Source: Thiofaba sp049322715
GTDB taxonomy: Bacteria; Pseudomonadota; Gammaproteobacteria; Halothiobacillales; Halothiobacillaceae
Reading direction: 5' to 3'
DNA length: 64,000 nt
NCBI GenBank assembly: GCA_049322715.1
Contig: JBMOQP010000031.1
Location: 1-64,000 of the forward strand
Below are positions 8,810-18,336 of the stretch, one piece after another. Under the pieces are notes generated by a model, which was given only the letters and a program-made list of their open reading frames with translations, did not search any database and was not told where the DNA came from. The position numbers and the translations under genes are program-made. The number at the start of each line of letters is the position of its first letter. Positions within the stretch are counted from its first letter, which is position 1.

Positions 8810-11125
8810 TTAGAAACCGGCGCCGATGGCGAACTGGAACATCTGGGTGCGATCACCCGGCTTTTCGTTCAGCGGCTGGGCAAGGCTCAGGGTCAGCGGG
8901 CCGATCGGGGAGAGCCAGATCAGCGACACGCCGGCGGACATGCGCAACTCGCCCGCCTCGAAGGCGTCATAGGACGAGAAGGCACTGCCAATGTCGTAGA
9001 ACAGGCCCATGCGCACGTTCTTGGCGCTCTCCTCGCCGAGGAAGGGCAGCGGGAAGATTAGCTCCGCGCCGCCGGCCAGCTTGAAGGCGCCGCCGAGCGG
9101 ATCACCCTGGCTGTCGAGGGGGCCGATGCTGTAGTCCTCGTAGCCGCGCACCGAGCGAATGCCGCCCACGTAGTAGTTGCGGAACGGCGGCAGGGTCGTC
9201 TCCCTCGTGATGCCGTCCTTGTCGACGTAGCTGTAAGCCTTGCCGTAGCTGTCGCCATAACCTGCCACGGCACCGAGCTTGAACACGTAGTTGGTGGTCA
9301 GGCTGAAGTAGTGGTCGTGGCTCAGATTGGCCTTGTAGTACTCGAGCCCGCTGCCCGGCACCGCCACCTCCAGGCTCGCCAGGCTGTAGCCGCCGCGGTT
9401 GGGGAAGACGGCACGGTCGCGCGTGTCGCGATACCAGCTCGGGGTCAGGGTGTAGAAGTTGTAATCCTCCTCCTTGACCCAGTCGGGCGATCGATCGGTG
9501 CGCTTGAGCCGGCTGTGGTCGAGCCCGACCGCCAGGCGCACGCCGGTGTACTCCGACAGCGGGATGCCGAACTTCACATCGCCGCCGTAGGAGTCCATCA
9601 GGTAGCGGCTGAGGCTGGCCTCCGCGGCGTCGGTCTCCTTGAAGTAGACGCTGAAGCCGCGGCTCACCCCGTCCACCGTCCAGTAGGGATTGAGGTAGGA
9701 GAGGCTGTAGATGTTGCGCACGCCGCTGCGCTCGAGGTTGAGCGAGACATTGTTGCCGGTGCCGAGGAAGTTGGCCTGCGACAGCCCCAGGCTCAGCAGG
9801 ATGCCTTCGGACTGCGAATAACCCGCGCCGATGCTGAAGCTGCCGGAGAGGCGCTCGGTCACGCCCACGTTCAGGTCAACCTGGTCGGCCGCTCCGGGAA
9901 CCGGCTTGGTCTCGATGGAGGCGGATTCGACATAGCTCAGGCGCTGCAGGCGCTCCTTGGAGCGCTCGACCTTCTCGCCGGAGAACCAGGCGCCCTCCAT
10001 CTGGCGCATCTCGCGGCGGAACACTTCCTCGTCGGTGTTGTAGTTGCCGGCGATGTTGATACGGCGCACGTAGACGCGCTTGCCCGGATCGACGTACAGG
10101 GTCAGCTTGACCTTCCTGTTGGCCTCGTCCAGCTCGGGCACCGGGTTGACGTTGGCGAAGGCATAGCCTTCGTTGCCCAGGCGCTTGACCAGCGCGCCCG
10201 TGCTCTCGGTCAGGGCCTTGCGCGAAAAGCGTTCACCGGCCTTGACGGTAACCAGTCTGCGCATCTCGTCCTCGGGCAGGATCATGTTGCCGGCGAAGCC
10301 GACCTCGCTGACGCTGTACTGCTCGCCCTCGGTGATGCCGATGCTGATGTGGATGTCCTTGCGGTCCGGAGAGATGGAGACCTGGGTCGAGTCGACGTTG
10401 AACTTGAGATAGCCGCGGTCGAGGTAGAACGAGCGCAGCTTCTCCAGGTCCGCAGCCAGTTTCTGGCGCGAATACTGGTCGCGATCGGAGAAAAACTGGT
10501 ACCAGGAGGTCGGCCCGAGATCGAACTGTTTGAGCAGCTCCTTCTCGCTGAAGTCCTTGTTGCCGACGATGTTGATGGTGCGGATGCTGGCCGGGGTGCC
10601 CTCGAGAATCTCCACCTCCAGCGCGACGCGGTTGCCATCGAGCTCGGTCTGCTTGGTGTCCACGCGCACGCCGTACAGGCCCATGCTGAAGTAGAGACGC
10701 TGCAGTTCCTGCTCCATCTGCTCGAGGGCCTGGCGGTTCAGCACCCGCCCCTTGGCGAGTCCGGCGGACTTGAGCGATTTCTCGAGGTCGGCCTTCTCGA
10801 CCTTGTCGTTGCCGGTGATCGTCAGCTCGCCGATAGTCGGCAGCTCCTCCACCTGGACCACCAGCACGTCGCCGCGCCGTGCGACATCGACACGACGGAA
10901 GAAGCCGGTCTTGTACAGCTCCTGGATCACGCGGGTGCTGTCCACCTCGGCGAACGTGTCGCCGACGCGGTAGGGCAGATAGGTGAAGACGGTGCCCGAA
11001 GCGATGTTCTGAAGCCCCTGCACCTCGATGTCCCGCAGGGTGAACGTCGAGGCGGGGTCTGCTGCCTGGGCGGAGAGTGCGACACCAAGGGCCAGCGGCA
11101 GGATCGAGCGGGCGAACATCTTCAT
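8810..11125 (-). CDS. bamA: Outer membrane protein assembly factor BamA
   Basis: BamA is the essential Omp85 core of the complex that inserts beta-barrel proteins into the outer membrane. The 771-residue precursor has a signal peptide ending at AQA (about residue 21), five POTRA repeats to about residue 420, and a 16-strand barrel ending in the aromatic FQFAIGAGF. The loop-6 motif, VRGF in most family members, reads VRGY here, a conservative change also known in the family. It follows rseP and precedes its client chaperone skp. Confidence 0.97.
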   Translation of the reverse strand: MKMFARSILPLALGVALSAQAADPASTFTLRDIEVQGLQNIASGTVFTYLPYRVGDTFAEVDSTRVIQELYKTGFFRRVDVARRGDVLVVQVEELPTIGELTITGNDKVEKADLEKSLKSAGLAKGRVLNRQALEQMEQELQRLYFSMGLYGVRVDTKQTELDGNRVALEVEILEGTPASIRTINIVGNKDFSEKELLKQFDLGPTSWYQFFSDRDQYSRQKLAADLEKLRSFYLDRGYLKFNVDSTQVSISPDRKDIHISIGITEGEQYSVSEVGFAGNMILPEDEMRRLVTVKAGERFSRKALTESTGALVKRLGNEGYAFANVNPVPELDEANRKVKLTLYVDPGKRVYVRRINIAGNYNTDEEVFRREMRQMEGAWFSGEKVERSKERLQRLSYVESASIETKPVPGAADQVDLNVGVTERLSGSFSIGAGYSQSEGILLSLGLSQANFLGTGNNVSLNLERSGVRNIYSLSYLNPYWTVDGVSRGFSVYFKETDAAEASLSRYLMDSYGGDVKFGIPLSEYTGVRLAVGLDHSRLKRTDRSPDWVKEEDYNFYTLTPSWYRDTRDRAVFPNRGGYSLASLEVAVPGSGLEYYKANLSHDHYFSLTTNYVFKLGAVAGYGDSYGKAYSYVDKDGITRETTLPPFRNYYVGGIRSVRGYEDYSIGPLDSQGDPLGGAFKLAGGAELIFPLPFLGEESAKNVRMGLFYDIGSAFSSYDAFEAGELRMSAGVSLIWLSPIGPLTLSLAQPLNEKPGDRTQMFQFAIGAGF

Positions 11126-11164
11126 GAATTGTCAGGGTCCAAAAAGGGCGGTGTCGTTGCAGGC

Positions 11165-12523
11165 CTAGAAGAAAAGCCGTGTCAGGTCGTTGAAAAGGGC
11201 CAGTGCCATCAGCGCAAGCAGCAGACTCATGCCGACGCGCTGAGCGAGCATCTGCGCCTGGTCCGACAACGGCCGGCCGCGCAAAACCTCGATAAGATAA
11301 AACAACAGGTGCCCGCCATCCAGTACGGGAACGGGCAACAGGTTGAGAATCGCAAGGCTCAGGCTTACAAGGGCGAGGAAAGCGAGAAAGCTGGACAGGC
11401 CAAGCACCAGGCTGCGGCCGGCGATATCGGCGATGCCGAGCGGCCCGCTGATGGTCTCGAGTGTGGCCTCGCCGGTGAGCATCTTGCCCATCACCCGCAG
11501 GCTGAGCACGCCCATGTCCCACGTGCGCGAGAAACCCGCCTGGATCGCCTCCAGCAAGCCGAGGCGCTCAACCACCAGCAGGCGCCCCCGCACTTCATCG
11601 GGGATATCGACCCCGAAGGCGGCCCCGGCATAGCCGACCACTTCGCCGTTGTGCCGGCGCGTGCCGGGTATCACGCTGACGGTCTGAGGTCGGCCATCGC
11701 GCAGGATGTCGAGCTCCACTCGCTCGCCGGCATGCTGGCGGATGGCCTCCACCAGCTCGCTGGCGCGAGAGATCGGCACGCCCCCCGCCCCGGTCACCAC
11801 GTCGTCGACCCTCAGGCCGGCCAGGGCCGCCGCGGCGCCCTCCTCCACCCGACGCACGATGATGCTCCCGCGCGGTTCCCAAGGACGCAGGCCAAGGCGC
11901 GCGAGCGGGTCATCGGTACCCATGAGCAGACCATACGGCGCGCCGGGCAGTTCGACCGTGCGTTCGAACCCCTGCTCGCGGACGCGCAGCTGGATGGGCT
12001 GGTCTCCCGTCGCCGCATCCAGCGCCGCGACGCGCAGGGCATCGAAGGTGCGCACCGGGCGCCCATTGACCGCCAGCACCTCCGCCTCACCCCGCAGCCC
12101 TGCCTGTGCTGCCGGGGTCGCGGCGGCGGGGACATCGAGGATCGGCGCAAGCCCGGTGACCCCGACCATGTACATGAGGGCATAGGCGACGACGGCGAAG
12201 ACAAGGTTCGCGGCCGGCCCCGCGGCTACGATCGCGGCGCGCTTGCCGACGCCCTGCCGGTCGAAGGCCCGGTGCGCCTCGGCCGGGTCCACCGGACCCT
12301 CCCGCCCATCGAGCATCTTGACGTAGCCACCGAAGGGCAAGCTGCCAAGGACGTATTCGGTCTCCCCCCTGCGCCAGCTGCGCAGCGGGCGACCGAAGCC
12401 GATGGAGAAGCGCAGCACCTTGACGCCGAGTCGGCGCGCCACCCAGAAGTGGCCCCACTCGTGCACCGCGACCAGCAGGCCGACCGCGAGGATGAAGCCG
12501 AGGATGCTGGCCAGAAGGTGCAT
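11165..12523 (-). CDS. rseP: Site-2 zinc metalloprotease RseP
   Basis: RseP is an inner-membrane intramembrane protease that cuts anti-sigma factor RseA in the envelope stress response and clears leftover signal peptides. The 452-residue protein has the zinc motif HEWGH at 21-25 in the first membrane helix, two periplasmic PDZ domains between about residues 110 and 300, and the second active-site motif LPVPVLDGGH near the C-terminal membrane segments. Its start overlaps the dxr stop by one base (TGATG), so the two are coupled. Confidence 0.96.
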   Translation of the reverse strand: MHLLASILGFILAVGLLVAVHEWGHFWVARRLGVKVLRFSIGFGRPLRSWRRGETEYVLGSLPFGGYVKMLDGREGPVDPAEAHRAFDRQGVGKRAAIVAAGPAANLVFAVVAYALMYMVGVTGLAPILDVPAAATPAAQAGLRGEAEVLAVNGRPVRTFDALRVAALDAATGDQPIQLRVREQGFERTVELPGAPYGLLMGTDDPLARLGLRPWEPRGSIIVRRVEEGAAAALAGLRVDDVVTGAGGVPISRASELVEAIRQHAGERVELDILRDGRPQTVSVIPGTRRHNGEVVGYAGAAFGVDIPDEVRGRLLVVERLGLLEAIQAGFSRTWDMGVLSLRVMGKMLTGEATLETISGPLGIADIAGRSLVLGLSSFLAFLALVSLSLAILNLLPVPVLDGGHLLFYLIEVLRGRPLSDQAQMLAQRVGMSLLLALMALALFNDLTRLFF

Positions 12524-13722
12524 CAGAGACTCTCCCCGTGCGCCGCGATCCAGCGCGCGGCAAGCTCGCGCGCATCAAGGTCCGACCTGAATACGGCATC
12601 CAGGGTGTCGGCCGCGACGGAGGGGGCCTGCTCGAGGACCGCCTCGATCAGGGCCGGGATCTGCGTGAAGCGCAGGCGGCGTGCAAGGAAGCCCTCCACC
12701 GCCACCTCGTTGGCGGCGTTGAGCACGGCCGGCGCGACCCCGCCCTGATGCAGGGCATCGAAGGCCAGGCGCAGGCAAGGAAATCGCGAGAGGTCAGGCT
12801 GTTCGAACTGCAATGCCGCCACCCGGGTGAGGTCGAGCCGGCCAACGCCGGACTCGACCCGCTCCGGCCAACTCAGCGCATGGGCGATGGGCGTGCGCAT
12901 GTCCGGCAGCCCCATCTGGGCAAGGACAGAACCGTCGCTGTAGGAGACCATCGAGTGGACAATGCTCTGCGGATGAACCAGCACGCGGATGCGCTCGGGC
13001 GGGACATCGAACAACCAGCGAGCCTCGATGACCTCAAGCCCCTTGTTCATCAGTGTGGCGGAATCCACGGAGATCTTGCGCCCCATCGACCAGTTGGGGT
13101 GGGCGCAGGCCTCCTCGGGCGTAACATAAGCGAGCCGCTCGGCCGGACGCTGGCGGAAGGGGCCGCCCGAGGCAGTCAGGATCAGCTCACTCACGCCGAG
13201 TTCGGCATGGCGCACGGCATCCGGCCGCGGCAGGCACTGGAACAGGGCGTTGTGTTCGGAATCCAGCGGCAGCAGGGTTGCGCCATGGCGCTCCACCTCC
13301 TCCATGAACAGGGCGCCGGACATGACCAGCGCCTCCTTGTTGGCGAGCAGCACGCGCTTGCCTCCGCGCACGGCCGCAAGGGCTGGCCGCAGGCCGGCGG
13401 CACCGACGATGGCCGCCACCACGATGGGACTCCCCGCGTCAGCCGCGATCTCCTCCATGCCCTGGCCGCCTTCGAACACATCGATGGCGAGCCCCTCGGC
13501 CTTCAGCATGGCGCGCAGGCGCTCCGCCGCCGCGGCCTCCCCCATGGCCACGCACCGCGGACGGAACTCCCGGCAGGCGGCCAGCATGCCATCCACGTCG
13601 CGGCAGGCGCCGAGCGACTCGACCCGCCAGCGCCCCGGATGGCGACGCAGCACGTCGAGCGTGCTCTGGCCGATGGAGCCGGTCGCCCCGAGGATGCAGA
13701 CCCCCTGCCCGTGATCAGCCAT
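12523..13722 (-). CDS. dxr: 1-deoxy-D-xylulose 5-phosphate reductoisomerase
   Basis: Dxr converts DOXP to 2-C-methyl-D-erythritol 4-phosphate with NADPH, the committed step of the MEP isoprenoid pathway that also supplies undecaprenyl phosphate made by neighbouring uppS. The 399-residue protein has the nucleotide-binding GATGSIG at 12-18, the NKEALV motif near residues 130-135 and the substrate-loop region around SMGRKISVDSATLMNKG. It overlaps cdsA by 8 bases upstream and rseP by 1 base downstream. Confidence 0.97.
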   Translation of the reverse strand: MADHGQGVCILGATGSIGQSTLDVLRRHPGRWRVESLGACRDVDGMLAACREFRPRCVAMGEAAAAERLRAMLKAEGLAIDVFEGGQGMEEIAADAGSPIVVAAIVGAAGLRPALAAVRGGKRVLLANKEALVMSGALFMEEVERHGATLLPLDSEHNALFQCLPRPDAVRHAELGVSELILTASGGPFRQRPAERLAYVTPEEACAHPNWSMGRKISVDSATLMNKGLEVIEARWLFDVPPERIRVLVHPQSIVHSMVSYSDGSVLAQMGLPDMRTPIAHALSWPERVESGVGRLDLTRVAALQFEQPDLSRFPCLRLAFDALHQGGVAPAVLNAANEVAVEGFLARRLRFTQIPALIEAVLEQAPSVAADTLDAVFRSDLDARELAARWIAAHGESL

Positions 13723-14527
13723 GCAACACCCCCAGCTGCAGCAGGCCGAAGGCCATCAGCGGCGCGGCGGCCAGCAGGCTGTCGACCCGATCGAACATGC
13801 CGCCGTGGCCCGGCAGCAGCGCCCCGCTGTCCTTCACGCCAGCCTCGCGCTTGAGCTGGCTCTCATGCAGGTCGCCCATGACCGAAATCAGGGTGACGGC
13901 GAACAGGAGCAGCAGCCAGGGCAGCAGCGGCAGGGCGGCATAGGGCGCGGCGGCATGCGCCGCCCAGCCCGCCAGCAGGACGGCAACGAGCGCCCCGGCC
14001 ACCCCCTCGACCGTCTTGCCGGGGCTGATCGCGGGGGCAAGCTTGTGGCGGCCGAAGCGGCGGCCGCTGAAGTAGGCGGCGCTGTCCGCCACCCACACCA
14101 CCATGAAGGTGGCCAACACCCACAAGGCCCCGTCCGGCAGGTTGCGAAGGGCATCCAGCGCCAGCCAGGCCGGCCACAGGACCAGGGGCGCGAGGGCAAG
14201 CTTGTAGGCGCGTCCGTGCACGAAGGTGGGGGCACGCGCGCCGAGCACCAGGCGGACGCTGAGCAGCAGCCAAAGCAGCACGGCCGCGCCGAGCATCCAG
14301 CCGAGCGCGCCGTCGAGCATGAGCAGGGGGATGCCGCCGAGGGTGAGGAGCAAGGCAAACGCAAGACGGGCGCGCCCCGCAAGCTGGGCCAGTGCCGCCC
14401 ACTCGTGGGCGGTGGTGAACACCACCAGCCCCACCAGCGCCGCAAACCCCGTGCGGGGCAGGAAGAGCAGCGCGGGGATGAGAATGCCCGCGAGCACCAG
14501 CGCGGTGAGGATGCGTTGCCTAAGCAC
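13715..14527 (-). CDS. cdsA: Phosphatidate cytidylyltransferase
   Basis: CdsA makes CDP-diacylglycerol from phosphatidic acid and CTP, the branch point of phospholipid synthesis. A GTG start at 14527 with AGGAG eight bases upstream gives 270 residues and overlaps uppS by 8 bases. The protein is polytopic, with about seven hydrophobic segments, and ends with the family signature QLKREAGVKDSG followed by LPGHGGMFDRVDS. A longer open frame upstream lacks membrane character and lies inside uppS. Confidence 0.95.
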   Translation of the reverse strand: MLRQRILTALVLAGILIPALLFLPRTGFAALVGLVVFTTAHEWAALAQLAGRARLAFALLLTLGGIPLLMLDGALGWMLGAAVLLWLLLSVRLVLGARAPTFVHGRAYKLALAPLVLWPAWLALDALRNLPDGALWVLATFMVVWVADSAAYFSGRRFGRHKLAPAISPGKTVEGVAGALVAVLLAGWAAHAAAPYAALPLLPWLLLLFAVTLISVMGDLHESQLKREAGVKDSGALLPGHGGMFDRVDSLLAAAPLMAFGLLQLGVLHG

Positions 14528-15266
14528 GGACGGGCTCCTGGAGTTGCGCCGAGGTCTGGCCGAAACGGCGCTCGCGCCTGGCATACCAGGCGATGGCGCG
14601 GTCGATCTCGGCGGCGTTGAAGTCCGGCCACAGCACCGGGGTGAAGTACAGCTCGGCATAGGCGAGCTGCCAGAGGAGGAAATTGCTGACGCGCTGCTCG
14701 CCGCCGGTGCGGATCAGCAGGTCCGGCTCGGGCAGGTCGCTCAATGCGAGCCGCCCCGCGAGGGTGGCCTCGTCGACGGCCGCGAGGGGGAGCCGGCCGG
14801 CCGCCACATCCTCCGCCAGGGCGCGCGCGGCCTGGGCGATGTCCCAGCGTCCGCCGTAGTTGACGGCCACCACCAGGGTCATGCGCTCGTTGCCGGCAGT
14901 GAGCGCCTCCGCCTCGGCCATGCGTGCCTGCAGGGCAGGCTCGAAACGGCCGCGCTCGCCGACGAAACGCAGACGGACGCCCGCTTCGTGCAGACGGCGG
15001 ACTTCGCGTCGCAGGGACTGGACGAACAACTTCATCAGGGCGCCGACCTCGGACGAGGGGCGGCGCCAGTTTTCGCTCGAGAAGGCGAACACGGTGAGCA
15101 CCCGGACCCCGCGCTCGACGCAGGCGCGCACGGTGGCGCGCAAGGCGGTGGCGCCCCGGCGATGGCCGAGCACGCGCGGATAACCGCGCTGTTCGGCCCA
15201 GCGGCCGTTGCCATCCATGATGATGGCAACGTGGACCGGAACCTCGATCTGGGCTGGGAGGGACAT
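14520..15266 (-). CDS. uppS: Undecaprenyl diphosphate synthase
   Basis: UppS is a cis-prenyltransferase that extends farnesyl diphosphate with eight isopentenyl units to the C55 carrier lipid used for peptidoglycan and LPS. The 248-residue length is typical. D18 in IIMDGNGRW binds the Mg-diphosphate, and FAFSSENWRRP is the conserved substrate loop. The gene stands between frr and cdsA, as in many gammaproteobacteria; in E. coli dxr instead precedes uppS. Confidence 0.97.
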   Translation of the reverse strand: MSLPAQIEVPVHVAIIMDGNGRWAEQRGYPRVLGHRRGATALRATVRACVERGVRVLTVFAFSSENWRRPSSEVGALMKLFVQSLRREVRRLHEAGVRLRFVGERGRFEPALQARMAEAEALTAGNERMTLVVAVNYGGRWDIAQAARALAEDVAAGRLPLAAVDEATLAGRLALSDLPEPDLLIRTGGEQRVSNFLLWQLAYAELYFTPVLWPDFNAAEIDRAIAWYARRERRFGQTSAQLQEPVRA

Positions 15267-15288
15267 GGGAAGGACGATGAGGAGGCGA

Positions 15289-15846
15289 TCAGACCTCCAT
15301 CAGTTCCTTCTCCTTGGCGGCAAGCACGGCATCGACATCAGCGACATACTTGTCGGTCAGCTTCTGCACCAGGTCCTGGCCGCGACGCTCGTCGTCCTCG
15401 CTGATCTCCTTGTCCTTCAGCAGCGTCTTGAGCATGCCGTTGGCATCGCGGCGGATGTTGCGAATGGCCACCTTGGCGTTCTCGCCCTCGTGGCGTACCA
15501 CTTTCACCAGATCGCGGCGGCGCTCCTCGGTCAGCGGCGGCATCGGCACGCGGATGACCATGCCCGCGCTCATCGGGTTGAGCCCAAGATCGGAGGTCAT
15601 GATAGCCTTCTCGATCTTGCCCACCATGTCCTTCTCCCAAGGGGAAACGGTCAGGCTGCGCGCGTCCTCGGCCACGATCTTGGCCACCTGGGACAGCGGC
15701 ACGTCCTGGCCGTAGTACTCGACCTTCACGTGGTCGAGAATGGACGGATGAGCGCGCCCCGTGCGCAGCTTGCTCAACTCAGTCTTCAGCGCATCGAGGC
15801 TCTTGCCCATGCGCTGCTCGGCGTCTTTGCGAATGTCGTCGATCAT
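15289..15846 (-). CDS. frr: Ribosome recycling factor
   Basis: RRF splits post-termination ribosomes together with EF-G. It is a 185-residue L-shaped protein with a three-helix bundle and a small beta domain. KLRTGRAHPSILDHVKVEYYG and VPMPPLTEERRRDLVK are characteristic. The ATG overlaps the pyrH stop (ATGA), so the two are translationally coupled. Confidence 0.97.
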   Translation of the reverse strand: MIDDIRKDAEQRMGKSLDALKTELSKLRTGRAHPSILDHVKVEYYGQDVPLSQVAKIVAEDARSLTVSPWEKDMVGKIEKAIMTSDLGLNPMSAGMVIRVPMPPLTEERRRDLVKVVRHEGENAKVAIRNIRRDANGMLKTLLKDKEISEDDERRGQDLVQKLTDKYVADVDAVLAAKEKELMEV

Positions 15847-16580
15847 GCTTGGTTCTCCCGAGTGACCAGGGTGCCGACCCGCTCGCCCGCCACCAGGCGC
15901 GTGAGCAGGCCGGGAACATTGATGTCCGCCACCATCAGCGGCAGGTTGTTGTCGCGGCAAAGCACCAGAGCCGTGGCGTCCATCACGCCCAGCTGGCGGT
16001 TGATCGCCTCGTCGTAGGTCAGGTGATCGTAGCGGCGCGCATCCGGGTTCTTGCGCGGGTCGCTGTCGTATACCCCGTCGACCTTGGTCGCCTTGACCAG
16101 CAGGTCCGCGCCGACCTCGATCGCGCGCAGGCTGCCCGCCGTGTCGGTGGTGAAGAAGGGGTTGCCGGTGCCGGCGGCGAAGATGACGATGCGGCCCTTT
16201 TCCAGATGGCGCACCGCGCGGCGGCGGATGTAGTCCTCGCACACCTGGTGCATGGACAGGCCGGACATGACGCGGCAGTGCCCGCCCAGGCGCTCGATGG
16301 CGTCCTGCATCGCCAGGGCGTTCATCACCGTGGCCAGCATGCCCATGTGGTCACCTGTCACGCGGTCCATGCCACCCTCGGCCAGCCCCGCGCCCCGGAA
16401 GATGTTGCCGCCGCCGATGACCAGCGCGACCTCGACACCCAGCGCATGCAGGGCGATGACGTCCTCGGCCAGGCGCTTGATGACGGCCGGGTCGATCCCG
16501 TAGTCGAATTCCCCCATCAGCGCCTCGCCACTCAGCTTGAGAAGAACACGACGGTAATGAAGGGGTTTCGCTTGCATCAT
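15843..16580 (-). CDS. pyrH: Uridylate kinase
   Basis: PyrH phosphorylates UMP to UDP as a hexamer, activated by GTP and inhibited by UTP. The start at ATG 16580 gives 245 residues; an in-frame GTG two codons earlier and a second ATG one codon later are alternatives, and the AGG ribosome site fits any of them. The amino-acid kinase fold shows LLKLSGEALMG, IGGGNIFRG and the acceptor loop GTGNPFFTTDTAG. It is separated from tsf by a strong hairpin. Confidence 0.97.
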   Translation of the reverse strand: MMQAKPLHYRRVLLKLSGEALMGEFDYGIDPAVIKRLAEDVIALHALGVEVALVIGGGNIFRGAGLAEGGMDRVTGDHMGMLATVMNALAMQDAIERLGGHCRVMSGLSMHQVCEDYIRRRAVRHLEKGRIVIFAAGTGNPFFTTDTAGSLRAIEVGADLLVKATKVDGVYDSDPRKNPDARRYDHLTYDEAINRQLGVMDATALVLCRDNNLPLMVADINVPGLLTRLVAGERVGTLVTRENQA

Positions 16581-16608
16581 GCACACCTGACGGAGTTAGG
16601 GAATATGG

Positions 16609-16629
16609 GGCCCCGGCAAAACCGGGGCC
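16609..16629 (-). terminator. GC-rich stem-loop between tsf and pyrH
   Basis: GGCCCCGG and CCGGGGCC pair perfectly over 8 bp around a 5-base loop, 9 bases after the tsf stop. No T-run follows on the minus strand, so it looks more like an mRNA-stabilising or partially terminating hairpin than a full terminator. Confidence 0.5.
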
Positions 16630-16638
16630 GGGGGCGGA

Positions 16639-17520
16639 TCAGCCGCCCTTGACCTGGGCCATGACTTCGGCAGCAAAGTCGGTCTGCTGCTTCTCGATGC
16701 CCTCGCCCACCTCGAAGCGGACGAAGCTCTTCACCTCGGCACCGGCCTTCTTCAGCAGGGCGCCGACGGTCATGTCGGGATCCTTGACGAACGGCTGGCC
16801 GGTCATGGCCACCTCGGCGAGGTACTTCTTGATGCGACCCTCGACCATCTTGGCGATGATCTCGGCCGGCTTGCCGCTCTGGGCCGCCTGCTCGGAGAAG
16901 ATCTCTCGCTCTTTCTCGACCAGTTCGGCCGGAACATCGGCTTCGGACACGCACACCGGACGGCTGGCGGCCACGTGCATGGCGACGTCCTTGGCCAGCT
17001 CGGCGTTGCCGCCGGCCATATCGACCAGTACGCCGATGCGCTCGCCGTGACGATAGGCACCGATCACGCCGGTGGTCTCGATGCGGGCAAAGCGACGCAC
17101 CTGGATGTTCTCGCCGATCTTGGCGACCAGGGCGGAACGCACGGTGTTCATGTCCTCGCCGCTCGCCATCTTGCAGGCCAGCAGGGCCTCGACATCGGCC
17201 GGTGCGTTCTTGAGGGCGATGCTCGCCACTTCGTTGGCGAACTGAACGAAGTCGTCGCTCTTGGCGACGAAATCGGTCTCGCTGTTGATCTCGACCATGG
17301 CGGCGCTCTTGCCGTCATCGGCCACGCTGACCACCACCACACCGTCGGCAGCGGTACGACCGGCCTTCTTGTCGGCCTTGGCCATGCCCTGCTTGCGCAT
17401 CCACTCGATGGCCGCCTCGATGTCGCCACCGACTTCGGTCAGCGCCTTCTTGCACTCCATCATCCCCGCGCCGGTACGGTCGCGCAGTTCTTTCACCATG
17501 GCCGCAGTAATCGTGCTCAT
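16639..17520 (-). CDS. tsf: Elongation factor Ts
   Basis: EF-Ts is the nucleotide exchange factor for EF-Tu. The 293-residue protein is near the E. coli length (283). The N-terminal UBA-like domain carries RTGAGMMECKKAL, and the core follows with VEINSETDFVAKSDDF, including the TDFV residues that act in GDP release. It follows rpsB after an 84-base space containing a terminator-like hairpin. Confidence 0.97.
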   Translation of the reverse strand: MSTITAAMVKELRDRTGAGMMECKKALTEVGGDIEAAIEWMRKQGMAKADKKAGRTAADGVVVVSVADDGKSAAMVEINSETDFVAKSDDFVQFANEVASIALKNAPADVEALLACKMASGEDMNTVRSALVAKIGENIQVRRFARIETTGVIGAYRHGERIGVLVDMAGGNAELAKDVAMHVAASRPVCVSEADVPAELVEKEREIFSEQAAQSGKPAEIIAKMVEGRIKKYLAEVAMTGQPFVKDPDMTVGALLKKAGAEVKSFVRFEVGEGIEKQQTDFAAEVMAQVKGG

Positions 17521-17541
17521 GAACTTTTCCTCGATTCTGAT

Positions 17542-17569
17542 AAAAACAACGGGCCACTAGGACCCGTTG
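17542..17569 (-). terminator. Intrinsic terminator/attenuator between rpsB and tsf
   Basis: On the minus strand CAACGGG and CCCGTTG form a 7-bp stem with a 9-base loop, followed directly by TTTTTA. This is a short Rho-independent signal inside the rpsB-tsf operon. It would lower readthrough from the S2 gene into EF-Ts and downstream genes, as reported for the E. coli operon. Confidence 0.65.
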
Positions 17570-17604
17570 CAGGATGGATGGCCGCGCCGATCCGGCGCGC
17601 ACAC

Positions 17605-18336
17605 TCAGGCAGCGGGTTCGCTCACCTCGACGAAATCATCGCCCGCGACTGTGACGGTTGCCTTGGCCTCGGCCACGGCGTCCGCGGCGGCGGTGACGTA
17701 GAGCTGGATGGCGCGGATGGCGTCATCATTGCCCGGGATCACGTAGTCCACACCCTCGGGGGAGCTGTTGGTATCCACCACGGCCACGACCGGAATACCC
17801 AGCTTGCGGGCTTCGCTGATGGCGATCTTCTCGTGATCGACATCGATCACGAACAGGACGTCCGGCAGGCGCTCCATGTTCTGGATGCCACCCAGGCTGC
17901 GCTCGAGCTTTTCCATCTCGCGCTGCAGGTCCAGGGCCTCGCGCTTGGTGACGCGCTCGAAGCTGCCATCCTGCGACATGGCCTGCAGGGACTTCAGGCG
18001 ACGGACAGACTGCTTGACGGTGCGGAAGTTGGTCATCATGCCGCCGAGCCAGCGGTAGTTGACGAACGGCATGCCGCAGCGCGCGGCCTGCTCGCCGATG
18101 GTCTCGCGGGCGGAGCGCTTGGTACCCACGAACAGGATGCTGCCGCCGTTGCTGGCCACCTTGCCCAGGAAATTCAGTGCCTCATTGAACATGGGCACGG
18201 TCTTTTCCAGGTTGATGATGTGAATCTTGTTGCGGTCGCCGAAGATGTACGGCGCCATCTGCGGGTTCCAGTAGCGGGTCTGGTGGCCGAAGTGGACACC
18301 GGCCTCCAGCATTTGACGCATGCTGACTTGAGCCAT
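17605..18336 (-). CDS. rpsB: 30S ribosomal protein S2
   Basis: S2 binds late to the head-body junction of the 30S subunit. The chosen ATG (MAQVSMRQMLEAGVHFGHQ) with GAGGAG upstream gives 243 residues, the family norm. Signatures include YIFGDRNKIHIINLEKT and VNYRWLGGMMTNF. The 269 bases between this gene and divergent purB would contain its leader, where an S2 autoregulatory RNA is common in this class. I could not identify a specific structure there. Confidence 0.97.
   Translation of the reverse strand: MAQVSMRQMLEAGVHFGHQTRYWNPQMAPYIFGDRNKIHIINLEKTVPMFNEALNFLGKVASNGGSILFVGTKRSARETIGEQAARCGMPFVNYRWLGGMMTNFRTVKQSVRRLKSLQAMSQDGSFERVTKREALDLQREMEKLERSLGGIQNMERLPDVLFVIDVDHEKIAISEARKLGIPVVAVVDTNSSPEGVDYVIPGNDDAIRAIQLYVTAAADAVAEAKATVTVAGDDFVEVSEPAA

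Noticed and set aside
9311..12748. A 1145-codon open frame on the plus strand opposite bamA, rseP and dxr
   Set aside because: It is the antisense shadow of three clearly conserved genes in high-GC DNA. It has no domain pattern or ribosome site.
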